NCBI RefSeq assembly: GCF_000418325.1
Contig: NC_021658.1
Location: forward strand, 1,798,001-1,862,000
Length of the DNA stretch: 64,000 nucleotides
Reading direction: 5' to 3'
Origin: Sorangium cellulosum So0157-2
Lineage (GTDB): Bacteria > Myxococcota_A > Polyangia > Polyangiales > Polyangiaceae
Positions 1 to 8,931 of the stretch are shown in pieces. The position numbers and the translations under genes were made by a program. Position 1 is the stretch's first letter. Every line of letters begins with the position of its first letter. A model generated the notes under the pieces. The model made no database searches and was not told where the DNA came from. It saw only the letters and a list, made by a program, of their open reading frames with translations.

Positions 1-1145
1 GCAGCACCGGCGCCGACGAGGGCCTGAACATCGCGAGCGATGACGCAGGCAACTACTATGTGGCCGGCACCTTCACAGGAACCGTCGACTTCGGCGCGGG
101 CCCTCTGACCGGCCCCTCCCCGCGCGGAGGCCACTTCCTGCTCAAGCTCGATCCATCGGGCGCGCCGCTCTGGAGCGAGCGCCTGCCCAGCGACCGCCCG
201 CTCGTCATGGCCGTCGACGGCAACGGCGACCTCCTGCTCGCCGGCACATACTCGCCGGACGGCGCTAGGGTGTTGAACCAGTGCCTCCCCCCCTTTCCGG
301 CCTATAATACCGCGGCCTTCGTGGCCAAGCTCGACCGCGATGGCAACATCATCTGGAGTCGAGCCCCCATCGTCCCGCCGAAGCCGCCGGACAGGCCGCT
401 CGAGATCTACAGCTTTCCCGAGCGGATCGCCGTCGATGCGCTCGGCAACACCTACCTGGCCTTCGTCAATATTTGGACGGACGGTGCCTACCTGCTAAAG
501 CTGAGCCCTGGCGGCGATGTCCTCTGGAACCACCAGATCACGCCCCCTCCCGCCGAGTATGACCACCCGCTCTACAACGCCGATCTCGCGATCGACAGCG
601 CCGGCAACGCGCTGACCGTGACCGCGCCGGAGTCCGCCGCAGGGTATCTCACGGTCAGCAAGTTCGACCCGACCGGCGCCGTGCTCTGGAGCCGCCCGTT
701 CGCGCCGGATCCGTCGATTCCCCCTGGCGGCGCGGGGAAGGCGGCCTGGTCGGTGGCCGTCAATGCGGCTGACGAGGTCTTCGTGGCCGGCGTCACGGAC
801 GGGACCGTCGATCTCGGCGGCGGCGTGCTGCCCGCCGGCCCCGTGCTCCTCAAGCTGGACGCCGCGGGCGCCTACGTGTTCAGCGACTCGATCCCCTTCG
901 GCGACACGCTCGCGCTGGACGCCGCCGGTAACATCGTCGTCGCCGGAAGCGGGCTCGCCAAGCTCGATCCGAGCGGCGCCGAGCTCTGGACCCTCGGCTT
1001 CGACGCCAGCGCGCGTGGCATCACGATCTCTCCGGCCGGTACCATCGCCCTCACGGGCGCTGCGAGCGCGGCGGTCGACTTCGGGACCGGCCCCATCCCC
1101 CACGCCGGCGGCTCCGATATCTTCGTCGCGACGTTCAATCCCTGA
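1..1145 (+). CDS. Secreted beta-propeller (SBBP-like) repeat protein, 5'-truncated
   Basis: The frame is open from the left edge (first whole codon at base 3) to a stop at 1143-1145, so the N-terminus and any signal peptide lie outside the window. The visible 380 residues are units of roughly 45 residues alternating a 'VAGT…VDFG' strand with 'LLKLD.SG..LWS', the pattern of SBBP and related beta-propeller proteins. Such proteins are common secreted or surface proteins in myxobacteria; the ligand is unknown. A second protein with this repeat type lies at 22938-25877. No catalytic motif is visible. The gene converges with the GH12-like gene on the minus strand. Confidence 0.8.
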   Translation, partial: STGADEGLNIASDDAGNYYVAGTFTGTVDFGAGPLTGPSPRGGHFLLKLDPSGAPLWSERLPSDRPLVMAVDGNGDLLLAGTYSPDGARVLNQCLPPFPAYNTAAFVAKLDRDGNIIWSRAPIVPPKPPDRPLEIYSFPERIAVDALGNTYLAFVNIWTDGAYLLKLSPGGDVLWNHQITPPPAEYDHPLYNADLAIDSAGNALTVTAPESAAGYLTVSKFDPTGAVLWSRPFAPDPSIPPGGAGKAAWSVAVNAADEVFVAGVTDGTVDLGGGVLPAGPVLLKLDAAGAYVFSDSIPFGDTLALDAAGNIVVAGSGLAKLDPSGAELWTLGFDASARGITISPAGTIALTGAASAAVDFGTGPIPHAGGSDIFVATFNP

Positions 1146-1270
1146 GGTCGTAAGCGCTGCATGAAGCGCCGTCTCTCCCCAGCCGTCGCGTCCAGCGCAT
1201 GATGACGCGCATGAGATCGCCTTCGACGAGATGGAAGTCGACCTCAACCCGCGGCTCGAAGCGCGCGCTC

Positions 1271-1310
1271 AGTCCACGTCAGTCCACGTCAGTCCACGTC
1301 AGTTCACGTC
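1271..1310. repeat. 10-bp tandem repeat across the stop codon of the GH12-like gene
   Basis: Three perfect copies of agtccacgtc (1271-1300) are followed by a one-mismatch copy, agttcacgtc (1301-1310). The stop codon of the minus-strand gene (1299-1301) sits at the junction of copies 3 and 4. Because the period is 10, the copies place stop codons in several frames behind the gene. Confidence 0.9.
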
Positions 1311-2369
1311 GACGTAGAAGTCGACGCTCTGCAAGTTCGTGATCGGCCCCTCCCAGATCTCGAACCCGACGGCGACCGCGTTCACCTGGTTGCCGGGCAC
1401 GCTGAGCCCGCGCGTCTGCGCGTCGCGCACGAAGTCCATCACGTCGAACTCGATCTCGTAGCTGTCGTTGCCCTCGGCGCGCACCCAGTTCGTGATCGGC
1501 AGCCCGTTCACCATGCCGTTCCAGATGTTCCACGTGCCGGGGACGTTCGCGACCGTCACGCCCTGGTGCGCGGGGTTCGGCTGCCCGGCGGGCTGATAGC
1601 GCGGCGGATCGCGCAGCCACACCATGAGGTAGCCCTGGAGCTGCGTGCCGTTGCCCATCCAGATGTCGTACGCGGCGTTGTACTGGCCCTCGTTGCCGTT
1701 CTTGGCCCAGCGCCAGCCGGTGCGCAGGCTCGTGATCGAGGCGCTCGGCGCCGGCAACCCGCAATCGGGCACCTCCCTCACCGAGTAGCGGCCGCAAAAC
1801 ACGGTCGGGTACGAGGCGGGCTGCCCCATCGAGCCGGCAGAGCCGCTCATGCTCTCCACCGTGAACGACGTGCCCTCCCACGAGACGGTGTGGTTGCCGA
1901 ACCCGGGGCCCCAGCCGTTGGTGATGAGCACGTACGGCGTGCCGTCGCGCGAGACCAGGCCCGTCTCGTACCGCTCGCTCGATCTGCCGGAGCCTTCCAT
2001 GGTCCCGGCGCCGAGCTCGGAGCCCGGGTTCGCGGTGCCGCCCGCGCCGGCGCCCTCGCCCGCGCCGCTGCCACCGGTACCTGCCGCTCCGCCGCCGCCC
2101 GATCCCGCCGTGGCGCCGACGCTGCTGCCCGCGCCGCCGGTGCCGCCGCCGGCGCCGCCGGTGCCGACGCTCGTGCCGCCGGTGCCGCCCGTGGTCGAGC
2201 CGCCGCCGCTGCCCGCGCCGCCGCTCGTCGAGCCGCTCGCGCTCGGCAGCCCGCCGGAGCCCGTCGCCCCGCCGTCCCCTCCGGGGTCAGAAGATCCAGA
2301 GCAACCCGCGACGAGGGTCACCGTCAGCGTGAGCAGTGCGAAAGACTCGGCCACGGTACGCGCGCGCAT
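1299..2369 (-). CDS. Secreted GH12-like lipoprotein (glucanase fold, nucleophile position altered)
   Basis: A 356-residue lipoprotein precursor: hydrophobic N-terminus ending in a lipobox (LVAGC), a Gly/Ser/Thr-rich linker of about 90 residues, then a domain resembling glycoside hydrolase family 12 (endoglucanase/xyloglucanase), with 'YDIWMG', 'YLMVWL' and 'GFEIWEG'. The last motif carries the expected acid/base Glu. In GH12 enzymes the residue before (I/L)M(I/V)WL is the nucleophile Glu; here it is Tyr (codon 1629-1631). The protein may therefore bind glucan rather than cleave it, or use another residue. The start is taken at 2369; an ATG at 2381 is equally possible and a TTG at 2429 is less likely. 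It is divergent from the CBM2-hydrolase gene. Confidence 0.75.
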   Translation of the reverse strand: MRARTVAESFALLTLTVTLVAGCSGSSDPGGDGGATGSGGLPSASGSTSGGAGSGGGSTTGGTGGTSVGTGGAGGGTGGAGSSVGATAGSGGGGAAGTGGSGAGEGAGAGGTANPGSELGAGTMEGSGRSSERYETGLVSRDGTPYVLITNGWGPGFGNHTVSWEGTSFTVESMSGSAGSMGQPASYPTVFCGRYSVREVPDCGLPAPSASITSLRTGWRWAKNGNEGQYNAAYDIWMGNGTQLQGYLMVWLRDPPRYQPAGQPNPAHQGVTVANVPGTWNIWNGMVNGLPITNWVRAEGNDSYEIEFDVMDFVRDAQTRGLSVPGNQVNAVAVGFEIWEGPITNLQSVDFYVDVN

Positions 2370-2985
2370 GCCGCGGAACATACACCTGAATACCGGCGCA
2401 CGGCGGCGCGCGGCGACGCCGTTCGCCAAAAGCAGCGCGCGATTTGAACAATTTCAGCAACAGCGACGGCGTCACCGCTCGGCTCCAAAAGTGCGGCGTG
2501 CGTCGATCCAGGAGCTCGTGAACCCGGCGTCGCTCCGTCGCCGTTGACACTCCGCGTCCTCGCGTGGGCGCCGCTCCTGCGAAGGCCGGTCGGCCATCGC
2601 GGACTCTGTAGCACGACCCGTCGAACGATCCACCAGAGCCGCCGGTGGCGCGAGGAGCTCTCGTGACAAGGCCATGAGTCAACTTCATCGTTCTTTACGA
2701 TATTTCACACGATAGCTTCCAGAGCCGCGCGCGCGGACCATGACCGGCGAATGCCGGGAATAGGGCATAGCGCGCCCATTGACGAGACGAATATTCGCGT
2801 CTAACAACACGGGTGACCGGTTCGGCGGGCTTATCGTTCCTGCGCCCTCATCATGAGGGCATCTTCGTCTCCAGGTGCGCGCTCGCTCGACGCCTCCCCC
2901 GCGGAGCCGAGGGCCGGCCGCGTCGTCGCCCTGCCGAACCAGGGGGCGACGACGGAGCGCTTTGTCATCAACTTGGGTGAGATCT
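2370..2985. other. Divergent intergenic region, GH12-like / CBM2-hydrolase
   Basis: About 600 bp without a credible gene; readings here have shadow-type Arg/Pro composition. GC content falls around 2690-2830. The only ordered element seen is the palindrome at 2788-2797 described separately. It probably holds the promoters of both flanking secreted-protein genes. Confidence 0.5.
2779..2797 (+). promoter_or_regulatory. TTGACG hexamer and CGAATATTCG palindrome
   Basis: TTGACG (2779-2784) resembles a -35 box and is followed by a perfect 10-bp palindrome CGAATATTCG (2788-2797) in the lower-GC part of the divergent region. This could be an operator/promoter for the hydrolase gene 190 bp downstream. 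No -10 box is convincing. Confidence 0.25.
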
Positions 2986-5424
2986 ATGCACAACCTCCAG
3001 AGCAGATGGGACATGTGGGTAGCCGCTGCAGCGCTGGCGCTCGTGCCGGCTTGCGGCAACGGCTCGACGGAGCCGATCGGCGCATCCCAGGCCGCGCTGC
3101 AGGGCGCGAACGGGATCGGCGCCGATCTCGTGATCGACTCGCAGTGGGGCCAGGGGTACTGCGCGAGCATCACCGTGAGCAACCAGCACGCGAGCGCCAC
3201 GACGGGGACATGGAGCGTCGGGCTCGACGTCGGCACGGGCGCCATCTTCTCGAGCTGGAACGGCACGTTCAGCGGAAGCACGGGGCAGATCACGGTCACC
3301 CCTCAGGGCAGCAACGCGGCGATCCCCGCGTCGGGCAACGTCCAGCTCGGCTTCTGCGCCAACATCCCGAGCCCGGGGATCCAGCCCGTCATCCTGTCGG
3401 TGAGCAGCGACCTGCCCCCGATGGGCAACGGCGTGGCGATCGCGGAGTACAAGTTCCCGGCCGCGATCGACGCGACCGTCAGCCCTGATTACGCGACCGA
3501 GCTCTGGGCGTCCTTCTACCGCCCGACGAGCCTCGAGGCCGGCCGGCAGTATCCGCTGCTCGTGTTCGTGCACGGCAACCACCCCACCTGCGGCACGGGC
3601 CAGAACCCGCGGGTGGACAACAACAACCAGTATGCCGCGACCGGGACGTGCCCGGCGAACTACGTCGTCGTCCCCAACCACCGCGGCTACGACTACATCG
3701 CCACGGACCTCGCCGCGCGCGGCTACTTCGTGGTGTCCATCAACACGAACCGCGGCATCCACGCCGCCTCGAGCTCGCCGAGCGACGAGCTGGTCATCGG
3801 GCCGCGCGGGCGCCTGCTGCTCCGCCACCTGGAGCGGCTGAGCCGCTGGGACAGCGGCGCCGAGCCGACCCCCACGGAGCTCGGCGTGGACCTGCACGAT
3901 CGCATCGACTTCGACCAGGTCGGGCTGATGGGGCACTCGCGCGGCGGCGAGGCCGTGCGGTTCGCCTACAACGAATACCGCCGGAGCGGCAGCCCGTGGC
4001 CCGCGCTGATCGAGAGCCCGGTGAGCTTCCGCGGGATCTTCGAGATCGGCCCGACCGATCAGGGCCAGAACGGCCAGCGCCTGAACGCCGACCAGACGGC
4101 CTGGAACGTGATCCTGCCGGCCTGCGACTGGGACCTGAGCGATCTGCCCGGGCTGCGCCCGTTCGATCGCATGATGAGCATCCCCGAGCCGGAGCCCTTC
4201 TTCAAGTCCTTCTATCATGTGTGGGGCGCCAATCACAATTACTACAACAGCGAGTGGCAGGTCGCCGACGGGAACAGCGGCGGGATCCAGGGCTGCATCG
4301 ATCACGAGGAGCTCTTCGATCCGCTGGAGTACGGGTCGCCGGCGCAGCGCGAGACGGGTCGCCTCGCGGCCGTCTCCTTCTTCACCGCCAACGTGGGTCC
4401 GGACCGCGACGAGGCCGCGAACGCCCTGTTCGACCCCGCCTTCCCGTTCCCGAACGTCCCCTACCGCGTTCGCCGCGGCTATCACCCCGGCGGCGACTCC
4501 GCCGACAGCCTGCTGCTCGAGGATTTCATCGGCCCGACCGGCACGAGCTCCTACGGCCTGCCGAACACCACCGGCGGCACCATCTCGGTGGAGCACATCG
4601 CCTCGAGCGGGCACGATCCTTCGCTGTCGGTCGCCTGGATCCACGACGTGGCCGAGGGCAGCTCGACGTTCTTCCAGTCGAACTGGTCCCCCGTCGGCAC
4701 GGGCTTCGATCTCACGGGGTACGACACCCTCGATCTCCGCGCCGACCGCGGCTGGGGCTCCGACCCGGCCGAGGCGTCGTTCCTTGTGGAGCTCGTGAAC
4801 GCCGACGATAGCCGATCGAGCGCCGTCGCCATCGACGACTACCTGGAGCTCGGCCCTCCGCCGCGCGCCGGCATCACGCTGCCGACCGCGCGCATCCCGC
4901 TGTCCTCGTTCAGCGGCGCCACGCTCGGGTCGGTGCGCGGGGCTCGGCTGATCTTCACCACCCCGCTCAACGGAAACAGCGTGTTCGTGGCGAACATCCG
5001 CGCGACGCGCGCCACCACCGAAGCGCCGGCGGCCGCGGCGCGGCTCGCCCCCGTGGCGTCGAGCGCGGCGCCGCCCATGTCCATCGCGCGCGCCGCCGGC
5101 GCGACCGCCCCCGCGCCGCGGCGGATCACGGCCGGCAACGCCATCGAGAGCCTGAAGATCAGCGGCCCCGACGCCGTCGAGCTCACGCTCACCAGCGCCG
5201 AGTTCTTCGACCTCCGCGCCACGAGCCTGGTGCTCACCGTCGGCGCCGAGCGGAGCACCCGAGCGCGCCATCCGAACGGCGATCTCCACACCGTGCAGTT
5301 CGTGCTCCCGCGCGCCGCCTTCGACCGCCTCGCCGCGCAGGAGCCGGTGACGGTCGACTACGGTCCTGGCTCCTCCGTGGTCTGGGACTTCGGTCGCCTC
5401 GACAAGAAGGCGCTCGCTCCGTGA
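2986..5424 (+). CDS. Secreted lipoprotein: CBM2-like domain plus alpha/beta-hydrolase
   Basis: An 812-residue lipoprotein precursor starting MHNLQSRWDM with lipobox LVPAC. After the signal comes a family-2-type cellulose-binding-like module (about residues 38-150, Trp-rich, ending GFC). An alpha/beta-hydrolase domain follows: 'FVHGNHP' oxyanion region and nucleophile motif GHSRGG with Ser318. The C-terminal 300 residues are beta-rich with an Ala/Pro linker and no clear family. It may be an esterase/lipase acting on plant-wall-bound esters. The start at 2986 is preferred over upstream in-frame codons because it gives the lipoprotein signal and follows GGTGAG. It sits among other polymer-degradation candidates (GH12-like, beta-helix). 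Confidence 0.75.
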   Translation: MHNLQSRWDMWVAAAALALVPACGNGSTEPIGASQAALQGANGIGADLVIDSQWGQGYCASITVSNQHASATTGTWSVGLDVGTGAIFSSWNGTFSGSTGQITVTPQGSNAAIPASGNVQLGFCANIPSPGIQPVILSVSSDLPPMGNGVAIAEYKFPAAIDATVSPDYATELWASFYRPTSLEAGRQYPLLVFVHGNHPTCGTGQNPRVDNNNQYAATGTCPANYVVVPNHRGYDYIATDLAARGYFVVSINTNRGIHAASSSPSDELVIGPRGRLLLRHLERLSRWDSGAEPTPTELGVDLHDRIDFDQVGLMGHSRGGEAVRFAYNEYRRSGSPWPALIESPVSFRGIFEIGPTDQGQNGQRLNADQTAWNVILPACDWDLSDLPGLRPFDRMMSIPEPEPFFKSFYHVWGANHNYYNSEWQVADGNSGGIQGCIDHEELFDPLEYGSPAQRETGRLAAVSFFTANVGPDRDEAANALFDPAFPFPNVPYRVRRGYHPGGDSADSLLLEDFIGPTGTSSYGLPNTTGGTISVEHIASSGHDPSLSVAWIHDVAEGSSTFFQSNWSPVGTGFDLTGYDTLDLRADRGWGSDPAEASFLVELVNADDSRSSAVAIDDYLELGPPPRAGITLPTARIPLSSFSGATLGSVRGARLIFTTPLNGNSVFVANIRATRATTEAPAAAARLAPVASSAAPPMSIARAAGATAPAPRRITAGNAIESLKISGPDAVELTLTSAEFFDLRATSLVLTVGAERSTRARHPNGDLHTVQFVLPRAAFDRLAAQEPVTVDYGPGSSVVWDFGRLDKKALAP

Positions 5425-5460
5425 GCCGACGGCGATAGGCACGGCGGGGGTCGCATCGCT

Positions 5461-5475
5461 TTAAGGTCTCCTTAA
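5461..5475. promoter_or_regulatory. TTAAGG-TCT-CCTTAA inverted repeat
   Basis: A perfect 6-bp inverted repeat with a 3-nt spacer lies between the hydrolase stop and the RCC1 gene start (70 bp downstream). It may be a small operator or a weak hairpin; no T-run follows. Confidence 0.25.
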
Positions 5476-5544
5476 GGAGCGCCCCCGCCGCCCGCTTCCA
5501 TAGTTCCTCCGTTCGGCGGAGACGCCCGCCGCACGGAGGAATCC

Positions 5545-6705
5545 ATGCCCCGCTCCATCGTCGCTCCTCTCTTCTCTACCGTCGCGCTCCCCGCCGCCCT
5601 GGCCGCCTGCGGCTCCGTCGAGATCGTCCCGTACGACACGCCTGGCGCCACCGGCGGCGGTCCTGCCGTCGTGGGGACCGGCGGCTCCGGTGCCGGCGGC
5701 GAGGACGCTTCCCCGACCGGCTCGGGCGGCGCTCCTCCCGACCCGGTGCCTGCGCCCTCCTGCACCGCCGCGGAATGCGCCGTGAGCGTCGCGGCGGGCG
5801 CGCCGAAGTGCGCCGTCGCCGCCTCCGGAAAGGTCTTCTGCTGGTGGGGCGGCGTCATGCTGGAAGAGCGCCTGACCGGCGGTCCGGTCGAGCGGCCGGG
5901 CCTCGGCGATATCGTCGCTGCGTCTGGCCTGGCCGAGCAGATGTGCTTCCTCCACGCAACCAGGCGCGTCTCCTGCCAGGGCTTCAGCCACGAAGGGCAG
6001 CTCGGGCAGGCCGTTCCCGTCGGCGCGTCCAGCGCGGAGCCGCTCATGCTGCGGGACGTCAAGGACGTCGTTCAGCTGTCCTCGGGTCATCACCACGTCT
6101 GCGGCGTCCGCAGCTTGGGCAAGGTCATCTGCTGGGGCGGCCCGTCGCCCGCGCCGGTGCTCGGCGTCGAGGGCGTCGGGCAGACGCAGGCCCCCATCGC
6201 GGTCACCGGCCTCGACGACGCGGTGCAGGTCGCGGCGAGCGTCGATCACACCTGCGCGCTGCGGGCCACCGGAGAGGTGGCGTGCTGGGGATGGCTCACC
6301 ACCGGTGGGGAGGCGGTGACGGCCGTGAAGGTCGAGGGCGTCGAAGGCGCCGTCGAGATCACGGCCGGCTGGACGCACGACTGCGCCCGCCTCGCGTCGG
6401 GCAAGGTGGTCTGCTGGGGGGGCGACACCCAGGGAGACGACGGCGCCCGCGAGCCGATCCACGTGCTCGGGGTCGACGATGCCATTCAGGTGAGCGCCGG
6501 GTACAACCGGACCTGCGCGGTGCGGCAGGGCGGCAGGCTCGTCTGCTGGGATGCCTCCTCGACGGCGACACCGCAGGAGATCGACACCGGGGAGGTCGTT
6601 CACGTCTCCGTCGGCTACGACGAGACCTGCGCCGCCCTCGCGAGCGGCGAGATCGCCTGCTGGTCCTGGCGCGACGGCGGCGATGTCCGCGTGTTCGGGC
6701 TGTAG
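5545..6705 (+). CDS. RCC1-type repeat lipoprotein
   Basis: 386 residues with an N-terminal signal ending in lipobox LAAC, a Gly/Ser linker to about residue 70, then seven units of about 45 residues with paired cysteines in the form C.(v/l)...G.(v/i).CWG, typical of RCC1/BNR-like beta-propellers in myxobacterial lipoproteins. It is probably displayed on the cell surface. The regular Cys pair in each blade suggests disulfide-stapled blades in the periplasm or outside the cell. The start is supported by GGAGGA five bases upstream of the ATG. No partner gene is adjacent. Confidence 0.8.
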   Translation: MPRSIVAPLFSTVALPAALAACGSVEIVPYDTPGATGGGPAVVGTGGSGAGGEDASPTGSGGAPPDPVPAPSCTAAECAVSVAAGAPKCAVAASGKVFCWWGGVMLEERLTGGPVERPGLGDIVAASGLAEQMCFLHATRRVSCQGFSHEGQLGQAVPVGASSAEPLMLRDVKDVVQLSSGHHHVCGVRSLGKVICWGGPSPAPVLGVEGVGQTQAPIAVTGLDDAVQVAASVDHTCALRATGEVACWGWLTTGGEAVTAVKVEGVEGAVEITAGWTHDCARLASGKVVCWGGDTQGDDGAREPIHVLGVDDAIQVSAGYNRTCAVRQGGRLVCWDASSTATPQEIDTGEVVHVSVGYDETCAALASGEIACWSWRDGGDVRVFGL

Positions 6706-6782
6706 CGCCAGCGTCGCTCTGGAACAGGTGTGCGTGGGTATCGCGCCACCGCTCGAGGTCGCCGTAGACGGGCGCGCGCAGG

Positions 6783-7754
6783 TCAGAGCACGCGCACCGG
6801 CTGGTTGGCGCGGAACGCGGCGATGTCCTCGAGCGCGTCGCGGTAGAAGATACGATAGGTCTCCTCGGTGACGTACCCGAGGTGCGGGGTGAGCACCGTG
6901 TTGGGCAGCCGGCGCAAGGGGTGGTCGGCGGGCAGCGGCTCGGTGTCGAACACGTCGAGCGCCGCGCCGGCGAGCCGACCGCTCGTGAGCGCCTCGATCA
7001 GCGCGCGCTCCTCGACGATCGGCCCACGTGAGGTGTTCACGAGCAGCGCGCCGGGCTTGAGCAGATTGAGCTCGCGCGCCCCGAGCAACCCGCGCGTCCG
7101 CTCGGAGAGCACCAGGTGGATGCTGACCACGTCGGCGCCCGCCAAGAGCTCGTCGAGCGGGAGGAGCGTCGCGCCGTGCTCGGCGGCGCGCTCGCGCGTG
7201 AGGTTCTGGCTGTAGGCGGTCACGCGCATGCCGAACGCGAGCGCGACCCGGGCGACCTGCGCGCCGAGGCGGCCGAGGCCGAGCAGCCCGAGCGTCTTGC
7301 CGGACAGGCCGATTCCCAGGCTCGTCTGCCATTCGCCGGCGCGCACCGCGCGATCTTCGCGCGGGATGTTCCGCGCCAGCGCGAGCAGCAGGCCCCAGGT
7401 GAGCTCGGCCGTGGGGTAGGGCAGGCCTCCGGTGCCGGACACGACAACGCCGAGCTCGCGCGCGGCGTCCACGTCGATGGCGGCGTTGCGCGCGCCGGTG
7501 GTGACCAGCAGGCGCAGCCGGGGGAGCTCGGCGAGCACCGCGCGCGGGAACGGCGTCCGCTCGCGCATCGCCACGATGGCGTCGAACGGCGAGAGCCGGC
7601 TCACGAGCGCTCGCGCGTCGGCCACGTGATCGTGAAAGAACTCGACCTCGACGTCCGCGCCCAGCGAGCCCCACGGCGCGAGCGAGCGCGCCACGCGCTG
7701 GTAGTCGTCGAGCACGGCCACACGGAAAGAGGCGGGCGAGGTACTGGAGGACAT
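6783..7754 (-). CDS. D-2-hydroxyacid dehydrogenase family protein
   Basis: 323 residues of the D-isomer-specific 2-hydroxyacid dehydrogenase family (3-phosphoglycerate dehydrogenase-like fold), NAD(P)-dependent and cytosolic. The Rossmann glycine motif is GLLGLGRLG. The catalytic triad is visible as Arg in NTSRGP, Glu in DTEPLP and His in TPHLGY. The protein is short, without an ACT regulatory domain, so it is probably a glyoxylate/hydroxypyruvate-type or uncharacterised dehydrogenase rather than SerA. Start at 7754 (MSSSTS) or 7775 (MQACPA); neither has a strong ribosome site. It is divergent from a solute-binding lipoprotein across a 30-50 bp gap. Confidence 0.88.
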   Translation of the reverse strand: MSSSTSPASFRVAVLDDYQRVARSLAPWGSLGADVEVEFFHDHVADARALVSRLSPFDAIVAMRERTPFPRAVLAELPRLRLLVTTGARNAAIDVDAARELGVVVSGTGGLPYPTAELTWGLLLALARNIPREDRAVRAGEWQTSLGIGLSGKTLGLLGLGRLGAQVARVALAFGMRVTAYSQNLTRERAAEHGATLLPLDELLAGADVVSIHLVLSERTRGLLGARELNLLKPGALLVNTSRGPIVEERALIEALTSGRLAGAALDVFDTEPLPADHPLRRLPNTVLTPHLGYVTEETYRIFYRDALEDIAAFRANQPVRVL

Positions 7755-7800
7755 GCTTGCCGGGCATGCTTGCATTTTAGCGGATGTTTGTCCAATATTG
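7752..7800. promoter_or_regulatory. Divergent promoter with 9-bp direct repeats and CAATATTG palindrome
   Basis: CATGCTTGC occurs twice (7752-7760 and 7765-7773, 4 bp apart), followed by a perfect 8-bp palindrome CAATATTG (7793-7800). They lie over or next to the start of the dehydrogenase gene and just before the GTG start of the binding-protein gene, so one regulator could control both. Confidence 0.3.
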
Positions 7801-7805
7801 CGGAC

Positions 7806-8882
7806 GTGGCTCCTTCGCGTCCCGTCCGATCTGGCCTGCTCCGCGCCGCGTCGCCTGGGGTCGTCCTGCTCGTCCTGCTGGCGCTGTGCGGCCTGGCGGG
7901 CTGCTCGCGCGACGAGGCGTCGCGCGCCTCCGCCGCCGGACCGGAGGCCGAATTCGAGACGCTCGAGCTCCGGTATCAGGGCAACAACGGCACGGTGTCG
8001 CCGATCGAGCTCGCGGAGGATCTCGGCTACCTCGCGCCGATCCGCCTGAACTTCATCGGCAGCACGGTGAGCGGCCCGCAGAGCGTGCAGGCCGTGGTCA
8101 CCGGGGACACCGACTTCGGCGGCGCCTTCAACGGCGCCATCATCAAGCTGATCGCGGCCAAGGCGCCCATCATCGCCGTCGCGGGCTACTACGGCGTCGA
8201 CGAGCAGCGCCAGAGCGGCTTCTACGTGCTGAACGACAGCCCGCTGCGCGCCGCGCGCGACCTCCTGGACAGGTCGATCTCCATGAACACGCTCGGCGCT
8301 CACAGCGAGTTCATGGTCAAGGAGCTCCTGTCGCGAAACCAGATCACGCTGGAGGAAGCCCGGCGCATCACGCTGCTCGTCGTCCCCCCCGTGAACGGCG
8401 AGCAGCTGCTCCGCGAGAAGCAGGTCGACGTGGCGTCGCTGGGCGACATCTACCGGGATCGCGCGCTCGAGCGCGGCGGCGTCCGCGCGCTGTTCTCGGA
8501 CTACGAGCTCTACGGCAAGTTCACCGCGGGCAGCTATGTGATGAAGACGAGCTTCATCAAGGACAATCCAAAGACCGTGCGGCGCTTCGTCGAGGCGACG
8601 GCCAAGGCCATCGAGTGGGCCCGGAGCACGCCGCGCGAGACGGTGGTGGAGCGCTTCATCGCGCTGATGAAGAAGCGCGGTCGGAACGAGGAGGACGCGG
8701 CCATCCGGTTCTGGCGCAGCTACGGCGTCGCCGGCAAGGGCGGCTTGATCGCGGAGCGCGATTTCCAGATCTGGCTCGACTGGATGGTCAAGGGCGGCGA
8801 GCTCGAGCCGGGCGAGATCGCCCTGAGCCGCCTCTACACGAACGAGTTCAACCCCTACGCGAACGAGCAGGCCGTGAAATAG
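7806..8882 (+). CDS. NMT1/SsuA-type solute-binding lipoprotein
   Basis: 358 residues. A lipoprotein signal (CGLAGC) is followed by a periplasmic-binding-protein domain of the NMT1/THI5/SsuA group, which binds pyrimidines, nitrate, taurine or alkanesulfonates ('LRYQGNNGTVSPIELAEDLGYL', then 'AVVTGDTDFGGAFNGAIIKL'). It would feed an ABC importer, but no permease or ATPase gene is next to it, so it is an orphan here. The GTG start at 7806 gives the canonical signal peptide; longer in-frame starts run into the opposite gene. The substrate cannot be told from sequence. Confidence 0.85.
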   Translation: MAPSRPVRSGLLRAASPGVVLLVLLALCGLAGCSRDEASRASAAGPEAEFETLELRYQGNNGTVSPIELAEDLGYLAPIRLNFIGSTVSGPQSVQAVVTGDTDFGGAFNGAIIKLIAAKAPIIAVAGYYGVDEQRQSGFYVLNDSPLRAARDLLDRSISMNTLGAHSEFMVKELLSRNQITLEEARRITLLVVPPVNGEQLLREKQVDVASLGDIYRDRALERGGVRALFSDYELYGKFTAGSYVMKTSFIKDNPKTVRRFVEATAKAIEWARSTPRETVVERFIALMKKRGRNEEDAAIRFWRSYGVAGKGGLIAERDFQIWLDWMVKGGELEPGEIALSRLYTNEFNPYANEQAVK

Positions 8883-8931
8883 CGAGCGCGGGGAGCGGCG
8901 CTGTCCTCTCGGCTCGCCGCGCGGGCCTCGC

